Shown here in pieces: positions 25,807-33,496 of a stretch of DNA of 64,000 nt (position 1 is its first letter; every line of letters begins with the position of its first letter). Source of the DNA: Streptomyces sp. HNM0574 (lineage in GTDB: Bacteria > Actinomycetota > Actinomycetes > Streptomycetales > Streptomycetaceae). The stretch spans positions 310,001 through 374,000 of the forward strand of contig NZ_JAASAH010000002.1 of the NCBI RefSeq assembly GCF_012726235.1, in the 5' to 3' direction. The notes under the pieces were generated by a model. The model worked only from the letters and a program-made list of their open reading frames with translations. It ran no database searches and was not told where the DNA came from. The position numbers were made by a program, and so were the translations under genes.

Positions 25807-25816
25807 TGATGCATCA
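25807..25816. promoter_or_regulatory. Palindrome TGATGCATCA in a promoter region
   Basis: Perfect 10-nt palindrome set in GGCCCC-TGATGCATCA-TGCGGGG, 62 nt upstream of the plus-strand gene at 25879. A similar block with spaced arms occurs upstream of the DUF998 gene at 38.4 kb. It may be a binding site; no regulator is identified. Confidence 0.35.
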
Positions 25817-25878
25817 TGCGGGGGAAGCGCCGCAAGCAGCGGTAGGGCCAACCAGCGGAAGGTCAGGAGCAGTTGGGC

Positions 25879-26532
25879 GTGAGTACACGCAAGCCGCACT
25901 ACCCGGTGCCGTCCGAGGAGCGCACGCAGGCCATGGTGGAGGGGGTGCTGCGCGGCAGCGACCGCGTGGTGGCGCTCCATCCGGTGCAGCAGATCGACGC
26001 GCTCGGCCGGACGGTGCCGAAGCGGCTTCGTCCGCAGCCGGCGGTCTTCCCGCCCAAGCCCCCGGTCGAGCCCCGCCGCATCCCCTGGTGGGAGTACCCG
26101 CTGGTCGCGGTCCTCTCCGTCTACCACTACGTGACGCTCCCCTTCTACTGGATCGGCGACAAGATCGCGGACGGCATCTTCTGGCTGTTCCGCACCCCCA
26201 AGCGCCGCTACAAGCTCAAGCACCTCAAGGGCGGCTGGAACAGTCACGCCGGCGGGCTGGTGAGCAAGACCCGCCCCGCCGACCACCAGGCACTCGTCGT
26301 CGGCGACCGCCTCCTCGCCCTCGTCCACGTAGGCCCCGAGGCGGCCGAACTGGCCTGGTCCGTACCGCGCGAGCAGCTGACCGGAGTCGAGTACGAGACC
26401 TGGGCCAGGAAGCCCGGCGTCCCGCGATCCGTCGTCCGCTTCCACTTCGCGGACGCCTCCTGGGGCGACATCAGCGCGAACGGCCTGGGCCCGGGCTGGC
26501 AACAACTCCTGGAGCATCTGCCGAAGCACTGA
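25879..26532 (+). CDS. Hypothetical membrane-associated protein
   Basis: 217 aa from GTG 25879; CAGGAG 9 nt upstream (the in-frame TTG 25873 is too close to it). A basic N-terminus and a Pro-rich stretch (PAVFPPKPPVEPRRIPWWEYP) lead to one or two hydrophobic segments (LVAVLSVYHYVTLPFYWIGDKIADGIFWLF). A soluble beta-rich C-terminal domain follows (HQALVVGDRLLALVHVGPEAAELAWSVPREQLTGVEYETWARK). That part looks like a short PH-like or bacterial PH fold, but this is a guess from strand pattern. The neighbour on the other strand encodes a related-looking small membrane protein. Confidence 0.65.
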   Translation: MSTRKPHYPVPSEERTQAMVEGVLRGSDRVVALHPVQQIDALGRTVPKRLRPQPAVFPPKPPVEPRRIPWWEYPLVAVLSVYHYVTLPFYWIGDKIADGIFWLFRTPKRRYKLKHLKGGWNSHAGGLVSKTRPADHQALVVGDRLLALVHVGPEAAELAWSVPREQLTGVEYETWARKPGVPRSVVRFHFADASWGDISANGLGPGWQQLLEHLPKH

Positions 26533-26550
26533 GCCGTCAGGCCCGGTTGA

Positions 26551-27234
26551 TCACAACAGCCCCCGCTTGCGCTCCAGCCCCGCGCGCTCGGCTCGGGCGA
26601 GGCGGGCGCCGTCTGCTTGCCGGCGTTCGGCGGCTGTCGCGTCCCAGTCCGCCGGGCGCATCAGGAGGAGGGCGTTGCGGGTGGGGATGGTGGCCACGCC
26701 GCCGAAGGGCAGGTCGCCGGCGATCCAGACGCCTTCCTTCGCGCCCTCGGGCCAAGAGCCGCGGTCCTGGACCTCCGAGGCCACCATTTCGCGGCGCTCG
26801 GCACCCTTGCGCCGCTTCACGTGAAGGGTGGAGAGCGTCCCGTGGATGCTGTTGGCGGACTTGCTGTGCCGGGCGTACGCGGCGGGTTCCAAGGGGTACT
26901 CGGCCAGCACCTTCCGGCACCTGCGGAGACGGAACGGGTACGTCGAGAAGGTGTAGAGCGTGAAGACGATCCCGATGACGCCCGGCGCCGCGGGCAGCAC
27001 CGTCCAGAAGGAGTTCGGTGCGCCGAGTCCGGTCAGGACGACGGGGAGGAGCGCCAGGAACCCGAAGGCCGCGATACGCGCCCCGAAACGGAGGGCCAGG
27101 AGCAGGGAGCTGCTCCGCAGCACCGGACCCGGGTCCAGCGCGTCGGGCGAGGTCTCAGGGATGGCACACAGGGGCGCCGAAGCCCCGTCACTCGCGGGCG
27201 AGTTGGCGGGGCTGCGGGGCGTACGGGAGGGCAC
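26551..27234 (-). CDS. Hypothetical two-helix membrane protein
   Basis: 227 aa from GTG 27234, 2 nt after the DUF397 gene's stop. Variable Ser/Pro/Ala N-terminus. Two helices (ALRFGARIAAFGFLALLPVVLTGLG and FWTVLPAAPGVIGIVFTLYTF), then a soluble C-terminal part with strand-rich pattern (GVWIAGDLPFGGVATIPTRNALLLMRPADWD) and a basic end. The layout, helices followed by a soluble domain, parallels the convergent gene at 25879. Not a recognised family. Probably co-transcribed with the XRE/DUF397 pair. Confidence 0.65.
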   Translation of the reverse strand: MPSRTPRSPANSPASDGASAPLCAIPETSPDALDPGPVLRSSSLLLALRFGARIAAFGFLALLPVVLTGLGAPNSFWTVLPAAPGVIGIVFTLYTFSTYPFRLRRCRKVLAEYPLEPAAYARHSKSANSIHGTLSTLHVKRRKGAERREMVASEVQDRGSWPEGAKEGVWIAGDLPFGGVATIPTRNALLLMRPADWDATAAERRQADGARLARAERAGLERKRGLL

Positions 27235-27236
27235 GG

Positions 27237-27494
27237 TCAGTCTCGGACCGAGGCGATGAAGGCCGACCAGGATGACTGCTCGAAGACCAGGACCGGGCCC
27301 GAGGGCACCTTGCTGTCCCGGACGGGGACGACGCGGGAGAAGCCGTCGGCCACCTCGAGGCATTCACCGCCGTCCTGGTTGCTGTAGGTGGACTTGCGCC
27401 AGGACATGGCGGTCACGACGCCGTCCGCCACCTCAAGGCATTCGCCGCCGTCCTGGTTGCTGTAACTGGACTTGCGCCAGGACGCGGCAGTCAC
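27237..27494 (-). CDS. DUF397 protein with internally duplicated module
   Basis: 85 aa from GTG 27494, overlapping the XRE gene's stop by 4 nt (GTGA). DUF397 proteins are ~60 aa with one WRKSSYS..G..CVEVA motif. Here the module occurs twice, ASWRKSSYSNQDGGECLEVADG and MSWRKSTYSNQDGGECLEVADG, before the usual C-terminal VPVRDSKVPSGPVLVFEQSSWSAFIASV. DUF397 genes travel with XRE-DUF5753 regulators in actinomycetes (BldB/WhiJ-type pairs) and are thought to modulate or counter the partner. The extra half-module comes from a recent 78-bp duplication. Confidence 0.93.
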   Translation of the reverse strand: MTAASWRKSSYSNQDGGECLEVADGVVTAMSWRKSTYSNQDGGECLEVADGFSRVVPVRDSKVPSGPVLVFEQSSWSAFIASVRD

Positions 27495-27498
27495 GTCG
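27343..27498 (-). repeat. 78-bp direct duplication in the DUF397 gene
   Basis: Two adjacent, nearly identical 78-bp copies (27343-27420 and 27421-27498), each holding CCGCCGTCCTGGTTGCTGTA and TGGACTTGCGCCAGGAC. They differ at about ten positions and keep frame (26 codons). Confidence 0.9.
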
Positions 27499-28339
27499 AC
27501 TCGGACAGCTCGCACGGGACATCCTCCATCAGCTGAGAGATCACCTCACGGGACTCTCGCGGGGACAGCGCAAGATCCCGCAACTGATCGTATGCGAACC
27601 GCAGTCGGTCGACGTCCTGCGTTCTCTCGATCAGCTCGCCCGAGTATCCCGTCTCGACGTATGCCACGGTACGGCCGTCCGGAAGCCATAGGAACATGGT
27701 GTCGGTCTGGGTCAGGCGATGGAGACCGACAGAGGCACGCACCACCTGGATCGTGACGTTCGGCAGCTCGCCCATGCGGAGCAGATGCTCAAGCTGGGCC
27801 CGCCACTCCCCCGCGTCCGGTAGCGGGCGCCGCAGGACCGCCTCGTCGAGGATCGCGCGGAATTGTGGCCCCTCTGCTCGACTGAGAAACTCCTTCCTGC
27901 CTGCTCGGGCCTCAACCTGGTCCTCCAACTCGTCTTCATCTATCGGACCGGCCGCCCTGAGCAGCACCCGGGCGTACGCGGAGGTCTGGAGCATCCCGGG
28001 AACGACGCTCAGCGCGTACTTCTGCAACCCCGTAGCCTGCGCCTCCAAGCCCATGTAATGCCGGTACCGCTCCCTGAACTGCGACGTGTCCCGTAAGGCG
28101 AGTTCCCACAGGACGATCAGGTGCGTCGTTCCGTAGAAGCGGTCGAGTTCGCGGGCCAGTTCGGGGCCGCCGAGGCTGGTGCCGTGTTCCATGTGGCCGA
28201 GGTGGCTGTGGTCGGCGCGTACGGCGTCGCCGAGGAAGCGGAGGGAAATGCCCTTCTCGCGGCGGAGGTCGGACAGTTCCTCGGCGTAGCGGGCGCGTGC
28301 GGTCTGGCTACGGCCGGACACCGGCCGTCGTGGAGGCAT
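27491..28339 (-). CDS. XRE-family regulator with DUF5753 domain
   Basis: 282 aa from ATG 28339 (AGGGAG 6 nt upstream). N-terminal helix-turn-helix ~residues 15-75 (YAEELSDLRREKGISLRFLGDAVRADHSHLGHMEHGTSLGGPELARELDRFYG). Residues ~100-275 form DUF5753, with VVPGMLQTSAYARVLL, FRAILDEAVLRRPL, ELPNVTIQVV and VAYVETGYSGELIE. This is the standard actinomycete partner of DUF397. The start is divergent from a pair of small genes at 28474, so the 130-bp gap probably contains its operator. Confidence 0.93.
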   Translation of the reverse strand: MPPRRPVSGRSQTARARYAEELSDLRREKGISLRFLGDAVRADHSHLGHMEHGTSLGGPELARELDRFYGTTHLIVLWELALRDTSQFRERYRHYMGLEAQATGLQKYALSVVPGMLQTSAYARVLLRAAGPIDEDELEDQVEARAGRKEFLSRAEGPQFRAILDEAVLRRPLPDAGEWRAQLEHLLRMGELPNVTIQVVRASVGLHRLTQTDTMFLWLPDGRTVAYVETGYSGELIERTQDVDRLRFAYDQLRDLALSPRESREVISQLMEDVPCELSEST

Positions 28340-28473
28340 CTCGGTCTCCCTCTGTGGGTTTTGTGGGGTTACCGGCTCACCGCGTGGCTGTACTCGCCCA
28401 GCTCGCCGGAGACGGCGTCCCGGTGCTGAATGCTCGACACCGTAGGGCACCGGAAGCGGAAAAGGGCGGGTTA

Positions 28474-28710
28474 ATGGCAAATCAACTGACTTCTACGGAC
28501 ACCGAGTTGGGGTGGCGGATCGGCCAGCTGGTGCGGGACGGGCGGACCGGGCGCACGGGGCAGTTGATGGATCTCGGACCGTGGCACGATCCGGCGACGC
28601 GCGGGGAGCACCAGGTCGCCTTCCTCCGTCCCGTCGGGGGCGGACGGGAGTGGACGACGCACCCGCGGCACCTGACGCCGGCGGGGAGTCGGGACGGGGA
28701 AGGCCGGTGA
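28474..28710 (+). CDS. Small hypothetical protein next to XRE/DUF397 pair
   Basis: 78 aa from ATG 28474 with AAGGG upstream. Sequence MANQLTSTDTELGWRIGQLVRDGRTGRTGQLMDLGPWHDP, with strand-like REHQVAFLRPVGGGREWTTHP. Short proteins of this form with GRxGxLMDxG are often found beside XRE-DUF397 loci in Streptomyces. It overlaps the next gene by 4 nt (GTGA). Function unknown. Confidence 0.72.
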   Translation: MANQLTSTDTELGWRIGQLVRDGRTGRTGQLMDLGPWHDPATRGEHQVAFLRPVGGGREWTTHPRHLTPAGSRDGEGR

Positions 28711-29177
28711 GGCCGTACGTCGTCACGACGCGGACGGTGGACTTCTCCCCCTCGGTGAACTTCCGTGCCTGGCGGGAGTCCTGGCCGGAGCCGGTACCGG
28801 AGGGCGGGTGCGCGTGGCTGCCCGGCCCGTGCATGCTCTTCTGCCGGCGCGAGGACGTGCGCGTCCGGTGGCTTGGGCCCGTGCACGCACCGGCGGGCAT
28901 CGGTGCGCTGTACGCGTGCGCGCTCTGCGTCGGTGAGCTGAACCAGCTGGTGGGCGAGCAGCTGCGGGCCAGGGACGACCCGGAACACGGGGAGCGGTCG
29001 CGCCGCAGGCGGAGGCGGCGCGAGGGGCTGCGGGCGCCCCGCGTCCTCCCGTGGCGGGCGGACGGGCGGACGCCCGCGGCCCCCGCTCCCCTCCCGGACG
29101 CCTGCGAGCACGCGAAGGTGGAGCGGCGCGCCGGAACGGCGTACTGCGCGGGCTGCGGGCGTCAGCTGTATCTGTGA
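28707..29177 (+). CDS. Hypothetical cysteine-rich protein, coupled to previous gene
   Basis: 156 aa from GTG 28707, in a 4-nt overlap with the 78-aa gene's stop. Cysteines occur as CAWLPGPCMLFC, CALC and a C-terminal CEHAKVERRAGTAYCAGCGRQLYL, which look like two zinc-binding sites. A central Arg-rich stretch (SRRRRRRREGLR) could bind nucleic acid or be a linker. The family is unrecognised. Translational coupling suggests the two products work together, divergently from the XRE regulator. Confidence 0.68.
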   Translation: MRPYVVTTRTVDFSPSVNFRAWRESWPEPVPEGGCAWLPGPCMLFCRREDVRVRWLGPVHAPAGIGALYACALCVGELNQLVGEQLRARDDPEHGERSRRRRRRREGLRAPRVLPWRADGRTPAAPAPLPDACEHAKVERRAGTAYCAGCGRQLYL

Positions 29178-29184
29178 GGCCCCC

Positions 29185-30174
29185 TCACCCCGCGAAGTAC
29201 CCCAGAATGTCCGTCAGTTGGGGCTCTATCGGGTTGTCGAGTTCGTCGGTTTTCCAGAAGAGGACGTTGAGGGCGCCGAGGGGGTAGGCGGCGCCGCCGT
29301 GGCGGAGGGTGGGCTGGCCGAGGTGGGGGGTGTTGAGGACGCTGGGTTCGTGGGGGTCGAACAGCGGGGACGGTTCGTCGGCGTGCAGGGACTGGGGGCG
29401 GTACTGCCAGGTCACGTCGGGGCGGGTGTGCCGGACGACCTCGCCGATGTACCAGACGGCGCCCTGGAGGAACGGGGTGTTCTTGGCGGCGAGCACCTCG
29501 TCGTCGCTGCCGAAGCCGCGGCGTACGACGTCCTCGAGGAGGGTGAGGGACGCGGGGGTGAAGTCCCAGCGGTCGGCGGCGCCGGAGCCCTCCGCCCAGG
29601 CGGGGAAGGCGCGTTGCCGCGCGTCGAGCCAGCGGGCGAGTTCGGGGTGGTCGGCGCCGGAGCGGCGTTCCGCCTCGACGGGGTGCAGGTCGGTGGCCGG
29701 CTGCCAGCCGGGGCGGTGCTCGCGCAGCCCGTCGACGGCGGCGCGCAGCCGTTCGGCCTCGCGGGTGAAGGCGTCGCCGGTGCGGGTGCGGACGGCGTAG
29801 GCGATGAGCAGGAAGGGGGCGAGGGGGCTGAGGCCGAGCTCGGGGTCGGGGCAGACGACGGGCTGGCCGCCGGGGGCGCCGGGGGCCTCGCGGCCCGTCC
29901 AGCCCCAGGAGCCGCCGGCGACGGAGAGCAGGGCCTCGCCGAGGTAGAGCATGCTGCACAGGGTGGGGCGGAAGTCCGCTCTGACCTCCTCGCCGGGGGC
30001 GTACTCGGTCAGCAGGTGCGCTTCGAGGGCGGCCAGCGAGTCGGCGCTGAAGTCGAACGGGAAGTCGTCGTCGAGCAGTTCGGCGCGCATCTCGCGGAGC
30101 TGCTCCGGCATGCCGGTGATCCAGTGGCTCAGCAGGCGTTCGGCCTCTTCGTGGTCCAGTGCAGATCGGCTCAT
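29185..30174 (-). CDS. Hypothetical protein (~330 aa), no recognised domain
   Basis: 329 aa from ATG 30174; no clear ribosome-binding site, and no better start is seen. Soluble, mostly helical N-terminal half (ALDHEEAERLLSHWITGMPEQLREMRAELLDDDFPFDFSADSL). It continues LLTEYAPGEEVRADFRPTLCSMLYLGEALL and ends QLTDILGYFAG. The composition is balanced and protein-like along its length. No catalytic or membrane signature was seen. Convergent with the cysteine-rich gene (7-bp gap). Confidence 0.7.
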   Translation of the reverse strand: MSRSALDHEEAERLLSHWITGMPEQLREMRAELLDDDFPFDFSADSLAALEAHLLTEYAPGEEVRADFRPTLCSMLYLGEALLSVAGGSWGWTGREAPGAPGGQPVVCPDPELGLSPLAPFLLIAYAVRTRTGDAFTREAERLRAAVDGLREHRPGWQPATDLHPVEAERRSGADHPELARWLDARQRAFPAWAEGSGAADRWDFTPASLTLLEDVVRRGFGSDDEVLAAKNTPFLQGAVWYIGEVVRHTRPDVTWQYRPQSLHADEPSPLFDPHEPSVLNTPHLGQPTLRHGGAAYPLGALNVLFWKTDELDNPIEPQLTDILGYFAG

Positions 30175-30304
30175 GCGGACACGGTAGGGAAGGGGGCCGA
30201 CAGCACGCCCCGACTTCCCGCTTTCTGCTACGGGTTGGCACAGGAACGCGAAATTCCGCCGCCCCGGCACGGAGGAACCGGTACCGGGGCGGCGGGGTGC
30301 GGCG

Positions 30305-31777
30305 CTACACGAACAGGCTCACCAGTGCGGCCACCGCGAAGCCCGCGACGGAGAGCACGGATTCGAGGACCGTCCAGGACTTCAGGGTGTCCCGCTCGGA
30401 GATGCCGAAGTACTTGGCGACCATCCAGAAGCCGCCGTCGTTGACGTGCGAGGCGAAGATCGAGCCCGCCGAGATCGCCATGATGACGAGCGCGACGGCG
30501 GCCTGCGAGAAGTCGCCCGCGGACAGCAGCGGCGCGACGATGCCCGCCGTGGTGACGATCGCGACCGTCGCCGAGCCCTGCGCGACGCGCAGCACGACGG
30601 AGATCAGCCAGGCGAGGAGGATGACGGGCAGGCCCGCGTCGCTGAAGGTGTCGGCCAGCGCCTGGGCGACGCCGCTGCCCTGGAGGACGGCGCCGAAGAT
30701 GCCGCCCGCACCGACGACCAGCAGGATGTTGCCGATCGGCTTGAGCGAGGCCGTCGAGACCGTCTCCAGCGACTTGCGGGACCAGCCGCGGCGGATGCCG
30801 AGCAGCCAGTAGGCGAGGAAGAGCGCGATGGTCAGCGCCACGAAGGGGTGGCCGAAGAACTCGATGACCGAGCGCAGCGTCGATTCGCCCAGCGCGATCG
30901 AGGAGAAGGTCGCCAGCAGGATCAGGAACAGCGGCGTACCGATGATCGTGAAGACCGTCCCGAGGGCGACGGGCTTCTCGCTCCGGGTGATCCCGGAGGC
31001 TTCCTGCTCGGCGCGGATGGCCTTCTTGGCGTCCTCGGTGGCCTCGACCATGTCCTGCGGGACGGGCACGAAGACGCGCTTGCCGATCCACGCGGAGTAC
31101 GCCCAGGCGGCGAGCACGGCGGGGATGCCGCAGACGACGCCCATGAGGATGACCCAGCCCAGGTCGACCTTGAGCAGTCCGGCCGCGGCGACCGGGCCCG
31201 GGTGCGGCGGCAGGAAGGCGTGGGTCATGGACAGGCCCGCGAGCAGCGGCATCGCGTACAGCAGGATCGACTTGCCGGAGCGCTTGGCGGCCGCGTAGAC
31301 GATCGGCGCGAGCACGAAGATGCCGACGTCGAAGAAGACGGGGATGCCGAAGATGAGGCCGGTGAGGCCCATGGCCAGCGGGGCGCGCTTCTCTCCGAAG
31401 AGGTTGAGCAGCCGGTTGGAGAGCGCCTCGGCGCCGCCGCTGACCTCAAGGATGGAGCCGAGCATGGTGCCCAGGCCGATGATGATGGCGACGTGTCCGA
31501 GGATGCCGCCCATGCCGTCCTCGATGAGGGAGACGGCGTCCGACTTCTGGACGGTGCCGAAGAGTTCGGTCACGGAGAGGCCCGCGCCGAGACCCACCGC
31601 GATGGACACGGCGAGCAGCGCCACGAAGGGCTGGAGCCGGAACTTGATGATCAGGACGAGCAGCAGCACGATGCCGAGCGCGGCGACCGTGAGCAGGCCG
31701 GCTGTGCCCGGTATGAGCGCCAGCAGTCCACCGGTGTGCGGTGGCGCCTCCTGGGTGGGGGAAGCGGCGAGCAGCAT
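30305..31777 (-). CDS. GntP-family permease (gluconate or D-serine type)
   Basis: 490 aa from ATG 31777 (GAGG 6 nt upstream). About 12-14 hydrophobic segments with family motifs: MGGILGHVAIIIGLGTMLGSILEVSGGAEALSNRL, IFGIPVFFDVGIFVLAPIVYAAA, MTHAFLPPHPGPVAAAGLL, LRVAQGSATVAIVTTAGIVAP and SIFASHVNDGGFWMVAKYFG. GntP proteins carry gluconate and related acids. DsdX, the E. coli D-serine permease, belongs to the same family. Its neighbours (RidA, IclR, PLP D-amino-acid enzyme, D-aminoacylase) make a D-amino-acid or N-acyl derivative a plausible substrate. PfkB next door keeps a sugar-acid substrate possible. Confidence 0.92.
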   Translation of the reverse strand: MLLAASPTQEAPPHTGGLLALIPGTAGLLTVAALGIVLLLVLIIKFRLQPFVALLAVSIAVGLGAGLSVTELFGTVQKSDAVSLIEDGMGGILGHVAIIIGLGTMLGSILEVSGGAEALSNRLLNLFGEKRAPLAMGLTGLIFGIPVFFDVGIFVLAPIVYAAAKRSGKSILLYAMPLLAGLSMTHAFLPPHPGPVAAAGLLKVDLGWVILMGVVCGIPAVLAAWAYSAWIGKRVFVPVPQDMVEATEDAKKAIRAEQEASGITRSEKPVALGTVFTIIGTPLFLILLATFSSIALGESTLRSVIEFFGHPFVALTIALFLAYWLLGIRRGWSRKSLETVSTASLKPIGNILLVVGAGGIFGAVLQGSGVAQALADTFSDAGLPVILLAWLISVVLRVAQGSATVAIVTTAGIVAPLLSAGDFSQAAVALVIMAISAGSIFASHVNDGGFWMVAKYFGISERDTLKSWTVLESVLSVAGFAVAALVSLFV

Positions 31778-32212
31778 GGAGAACCTCGTTGTTTCCGTGC
31801 GGTGTCGGGGTTGGGGGAGGTACGCGGAGTTTTCGCGTAGGGGGTGCCGCGGCACGGACGGGTGGCTTCCGCGCCGGGGCTGAGCGGTGGCGCGAGTGCG
31901 CCGTGAGGGGGGTGGGGGCTGAGCGTTGGGGGCGGCTCAGCGGGCTCGGACTGCTGAGCGTGCTCGGGCGGCCGGGCCCTGGGCACTCCGGACTCCGGGC
32001 CCGGGGTGACGGGCGGGAGGGGGTCCGGGTTCCGGGTCCGCCGGGTTCACCTGGCCGGTGCGGACGCGTCGGGTACGGGCGTCAGCGCGCTGCGGTGAAC
32101 GGGCGGGCGGGATGTGCGGTACTGCGGGATTCTGAATTTTTGTTCAGTATGCGTCGTTCGTCCCGTACGCCCTATGACGCGGGCCACAGGGGGTGCGGGC
32201 CGGGGTGACGCC
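31778..32212 (-). promoter_or_regulatory. Promoter region of the permease gene with AT-rich inverted repeat
   Basis: About 435 bp without a supported gene between the RidA terminator and the permease start. It contains CTGAA-TTTTTG-TTCAG (32132-32147), an AT-rich inverted repeat that stands out in this GC-rich DNA. On the minus strand it reads CTGAACAAAAATTCAG and could be an operator for the neighbouring IclR regulator, ~350 nt upstream of the permease start codon. Confidence 0.45.
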
Positions 32213-32244
32213 GCTCGTGGGCTCCCCGCGGGGAGCCCACGAGC
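32213..32244 (-). terminator. Strong terminator hairpin after ridA
   Basis: Perfect 15-bp inverted repeat (32213-32227 with 32230-32244) with a minimal loop, 53 nt past the ridA stop. It ends the pfkB-iclR-ridA transcript and separates it from the permease gene. Confidence 0.85.
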
Positions 32245-32296
32245 CTGCGCGCCGACGGGCGAACTCGCCCGGGGCGACGGCGGGTTGGGCCGGACC

Positions 32297-32710
32297 TCAG
32301 CCGAGGACGGCGAGCGCGTCGATCTCGACGAGCAGGCCGGCGGGGAGGCCGACGTACACGGTGGTGCGCGCGGAGGGGGCCTCGGCCAGGTCGGCGAAGT
32401 ACTCGTTGTAGATCGCGTTGAGCTCGGCGAAGTGGTCGGTGTCGGTGAGGTAGACGCGCATCATCATCACGTCCTCCCAGCTCGCGCCGCCCTCCTTCAG
32501 GATGGCCTCGACGTTGGCGAGGGTCTGCAGGGTCTGCTCGCGCAGGCCCGGGCCGACGGGCGTGGGGGCCTGGCCCTCGACGGCCGGGCCGAAGCCGACC
32601 TGACCGGCGACCTGGAGGATGTTGCCCTTCTTCACGCCGTGCGAGAACTTCGCGGGCGGGGTGGTGTGGGTCGCCGGGGTGATGGCGGTCTTGGTCAGCT
32701 TGTCGCTCAT
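32297..32710 (-). CDS. RidA-family enamine/imine deaminase
   Basis: 137 aa, normal for the family. N-terminal KFSHGVKKGNILQVAGQVG, central TLANVEAILKEGGASWEDVMMMRVYLTD. C-terminal APSARTTVYVGLPAGLLVEIDALAV contains the conserved Arg (ART) and Glu of the active site. RidA hydrolyses reactive 2-aminoacrylate and other imines released by PLP-dependent dehydratases. It sits 15 nt after iclR and in the same cluster as a D-serine/threonine-type PLP enzyme, so it most likely clears that enzyme's enamine product. Confidence 0.9.
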   Translation of the reverse strand: MSDKLTKTAITPATHTTPPAKFSHGVKKGNILQVAGQVGFGPAVEGQAPTPVGPGLREQTLQTLANVEAILKEGGASWEDVMMMRVYLTDTDHFAELNAIYNEYFADLAEAPSARTTVYVGLPAGLLVEIDALAVLG

Positions 32711-32725
32711 GGTGCGGACCTGTCC

Positions 32726-33496
32726 TTAACTTTCCTTGGAGGGGGTGGTGCTCGGCGAAGTGCCGGAGTACTCGGCGCTGATGGCGTCGGCGGTGCGGCG
32801 CACCAGCGGGAGGAGCCGGAGGAGTTCGTCGGCGCTGACGACGACGTTCGGCGCGGAGACCGACATGGCGGCGACAGTGCGTCCGTCGGCCCCGCGGATG
32901 GGCGCCGCGACGCAGTTGATGGACTCCTCGTGGCCACCGAGGTCGGTGGCCCAGCCCTGTTCGCGCACCTTCGCCAGTTCGCCGAGGAAGGCGGAGGCGT
33001 TCGGCGTCGAACGGGGCGTGTACATGGGGTAGTCGAGCTTCTCGGCGACGGAGCGCCGCTCGAACTCGGTCAGGTCGGCGAGCAGCAGCTTGGCCACGGC
33101 CGCGACGGTGATCGCGACGGGCTTGCCGATGCGGGAGTACATCCGCACCGGGTAGCGGCTCTCGACCTTGTCGATGTAGAGGACCTCGTTCTCCTCGTAG
33201 ACCGCGAGATGCACCGTGTGGCCGGTCTTCTCGTTGAGTTCGAGGAGGTGGGAGTGGGCGATCTCGCGCACGTCGAGATTCTCGACGGCCTCCTGCGCGA
33301 GGGCGAAGAGGCGCGCGCCGAGGCGGTAGCGCTGGTCGGGCTGGCGGTGCACCATGCCGTGCTCGTGCAGCGTGCGCAGCAGCCGCAGCGCGGTGGACTT
33401 GTGCACGTCCAGCCGCTTGGCCACCTGTTCGAGGTTGGCCGGGCCCTCCGCGAGGAGCGGGAGGATGCTCAGTGCGCGGTCGACGGTCTGGCTCAT
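32726..33496 (-). CDS. IclR-family transcriptional regulator
   Basis: 256 aa. Winged helix-turn-helix at ~1-65 (VDRALSILPLLAEGPANLEQVAKRLDVHKSTALRLLRTLHEHGMVHR) and effector-binding IclR domain at ~75-245 (GHTVHLAVYEENEVLYIDKVES, GHEESINCVAAPIRGADGRTVAAMSVSAP). The start overlaps the pfkB stop by 4 nt (ATGA), and ridA follows 15 nt later. It probably controls this operon and the divergent D-amino-acid genes through the palindromes at 34704-34738. Confidence 0.93.
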   Translation of the reverse strand: MSQTVDRALSILPLLAEGPANLEQVAKRLDVHKSTALRLLRTLHEHGMVHRQPDQRYRLGARLFALAQEAVENLDVREIAHSHLLELNEKTGHTVHLAVYEENEVLYIDKVESRYPVRMYSRIGKPVAITVAAVAKLLLADLTEFERRSVAEKLDYPMYTPRSTPNASAFLGELAKVREQGWATDLGGHEESINCVAAPIRGADGRTVAAMSVSAPNVVVSADELLRLLPLVRRTADAISAEYSGTSPSTTPSKES

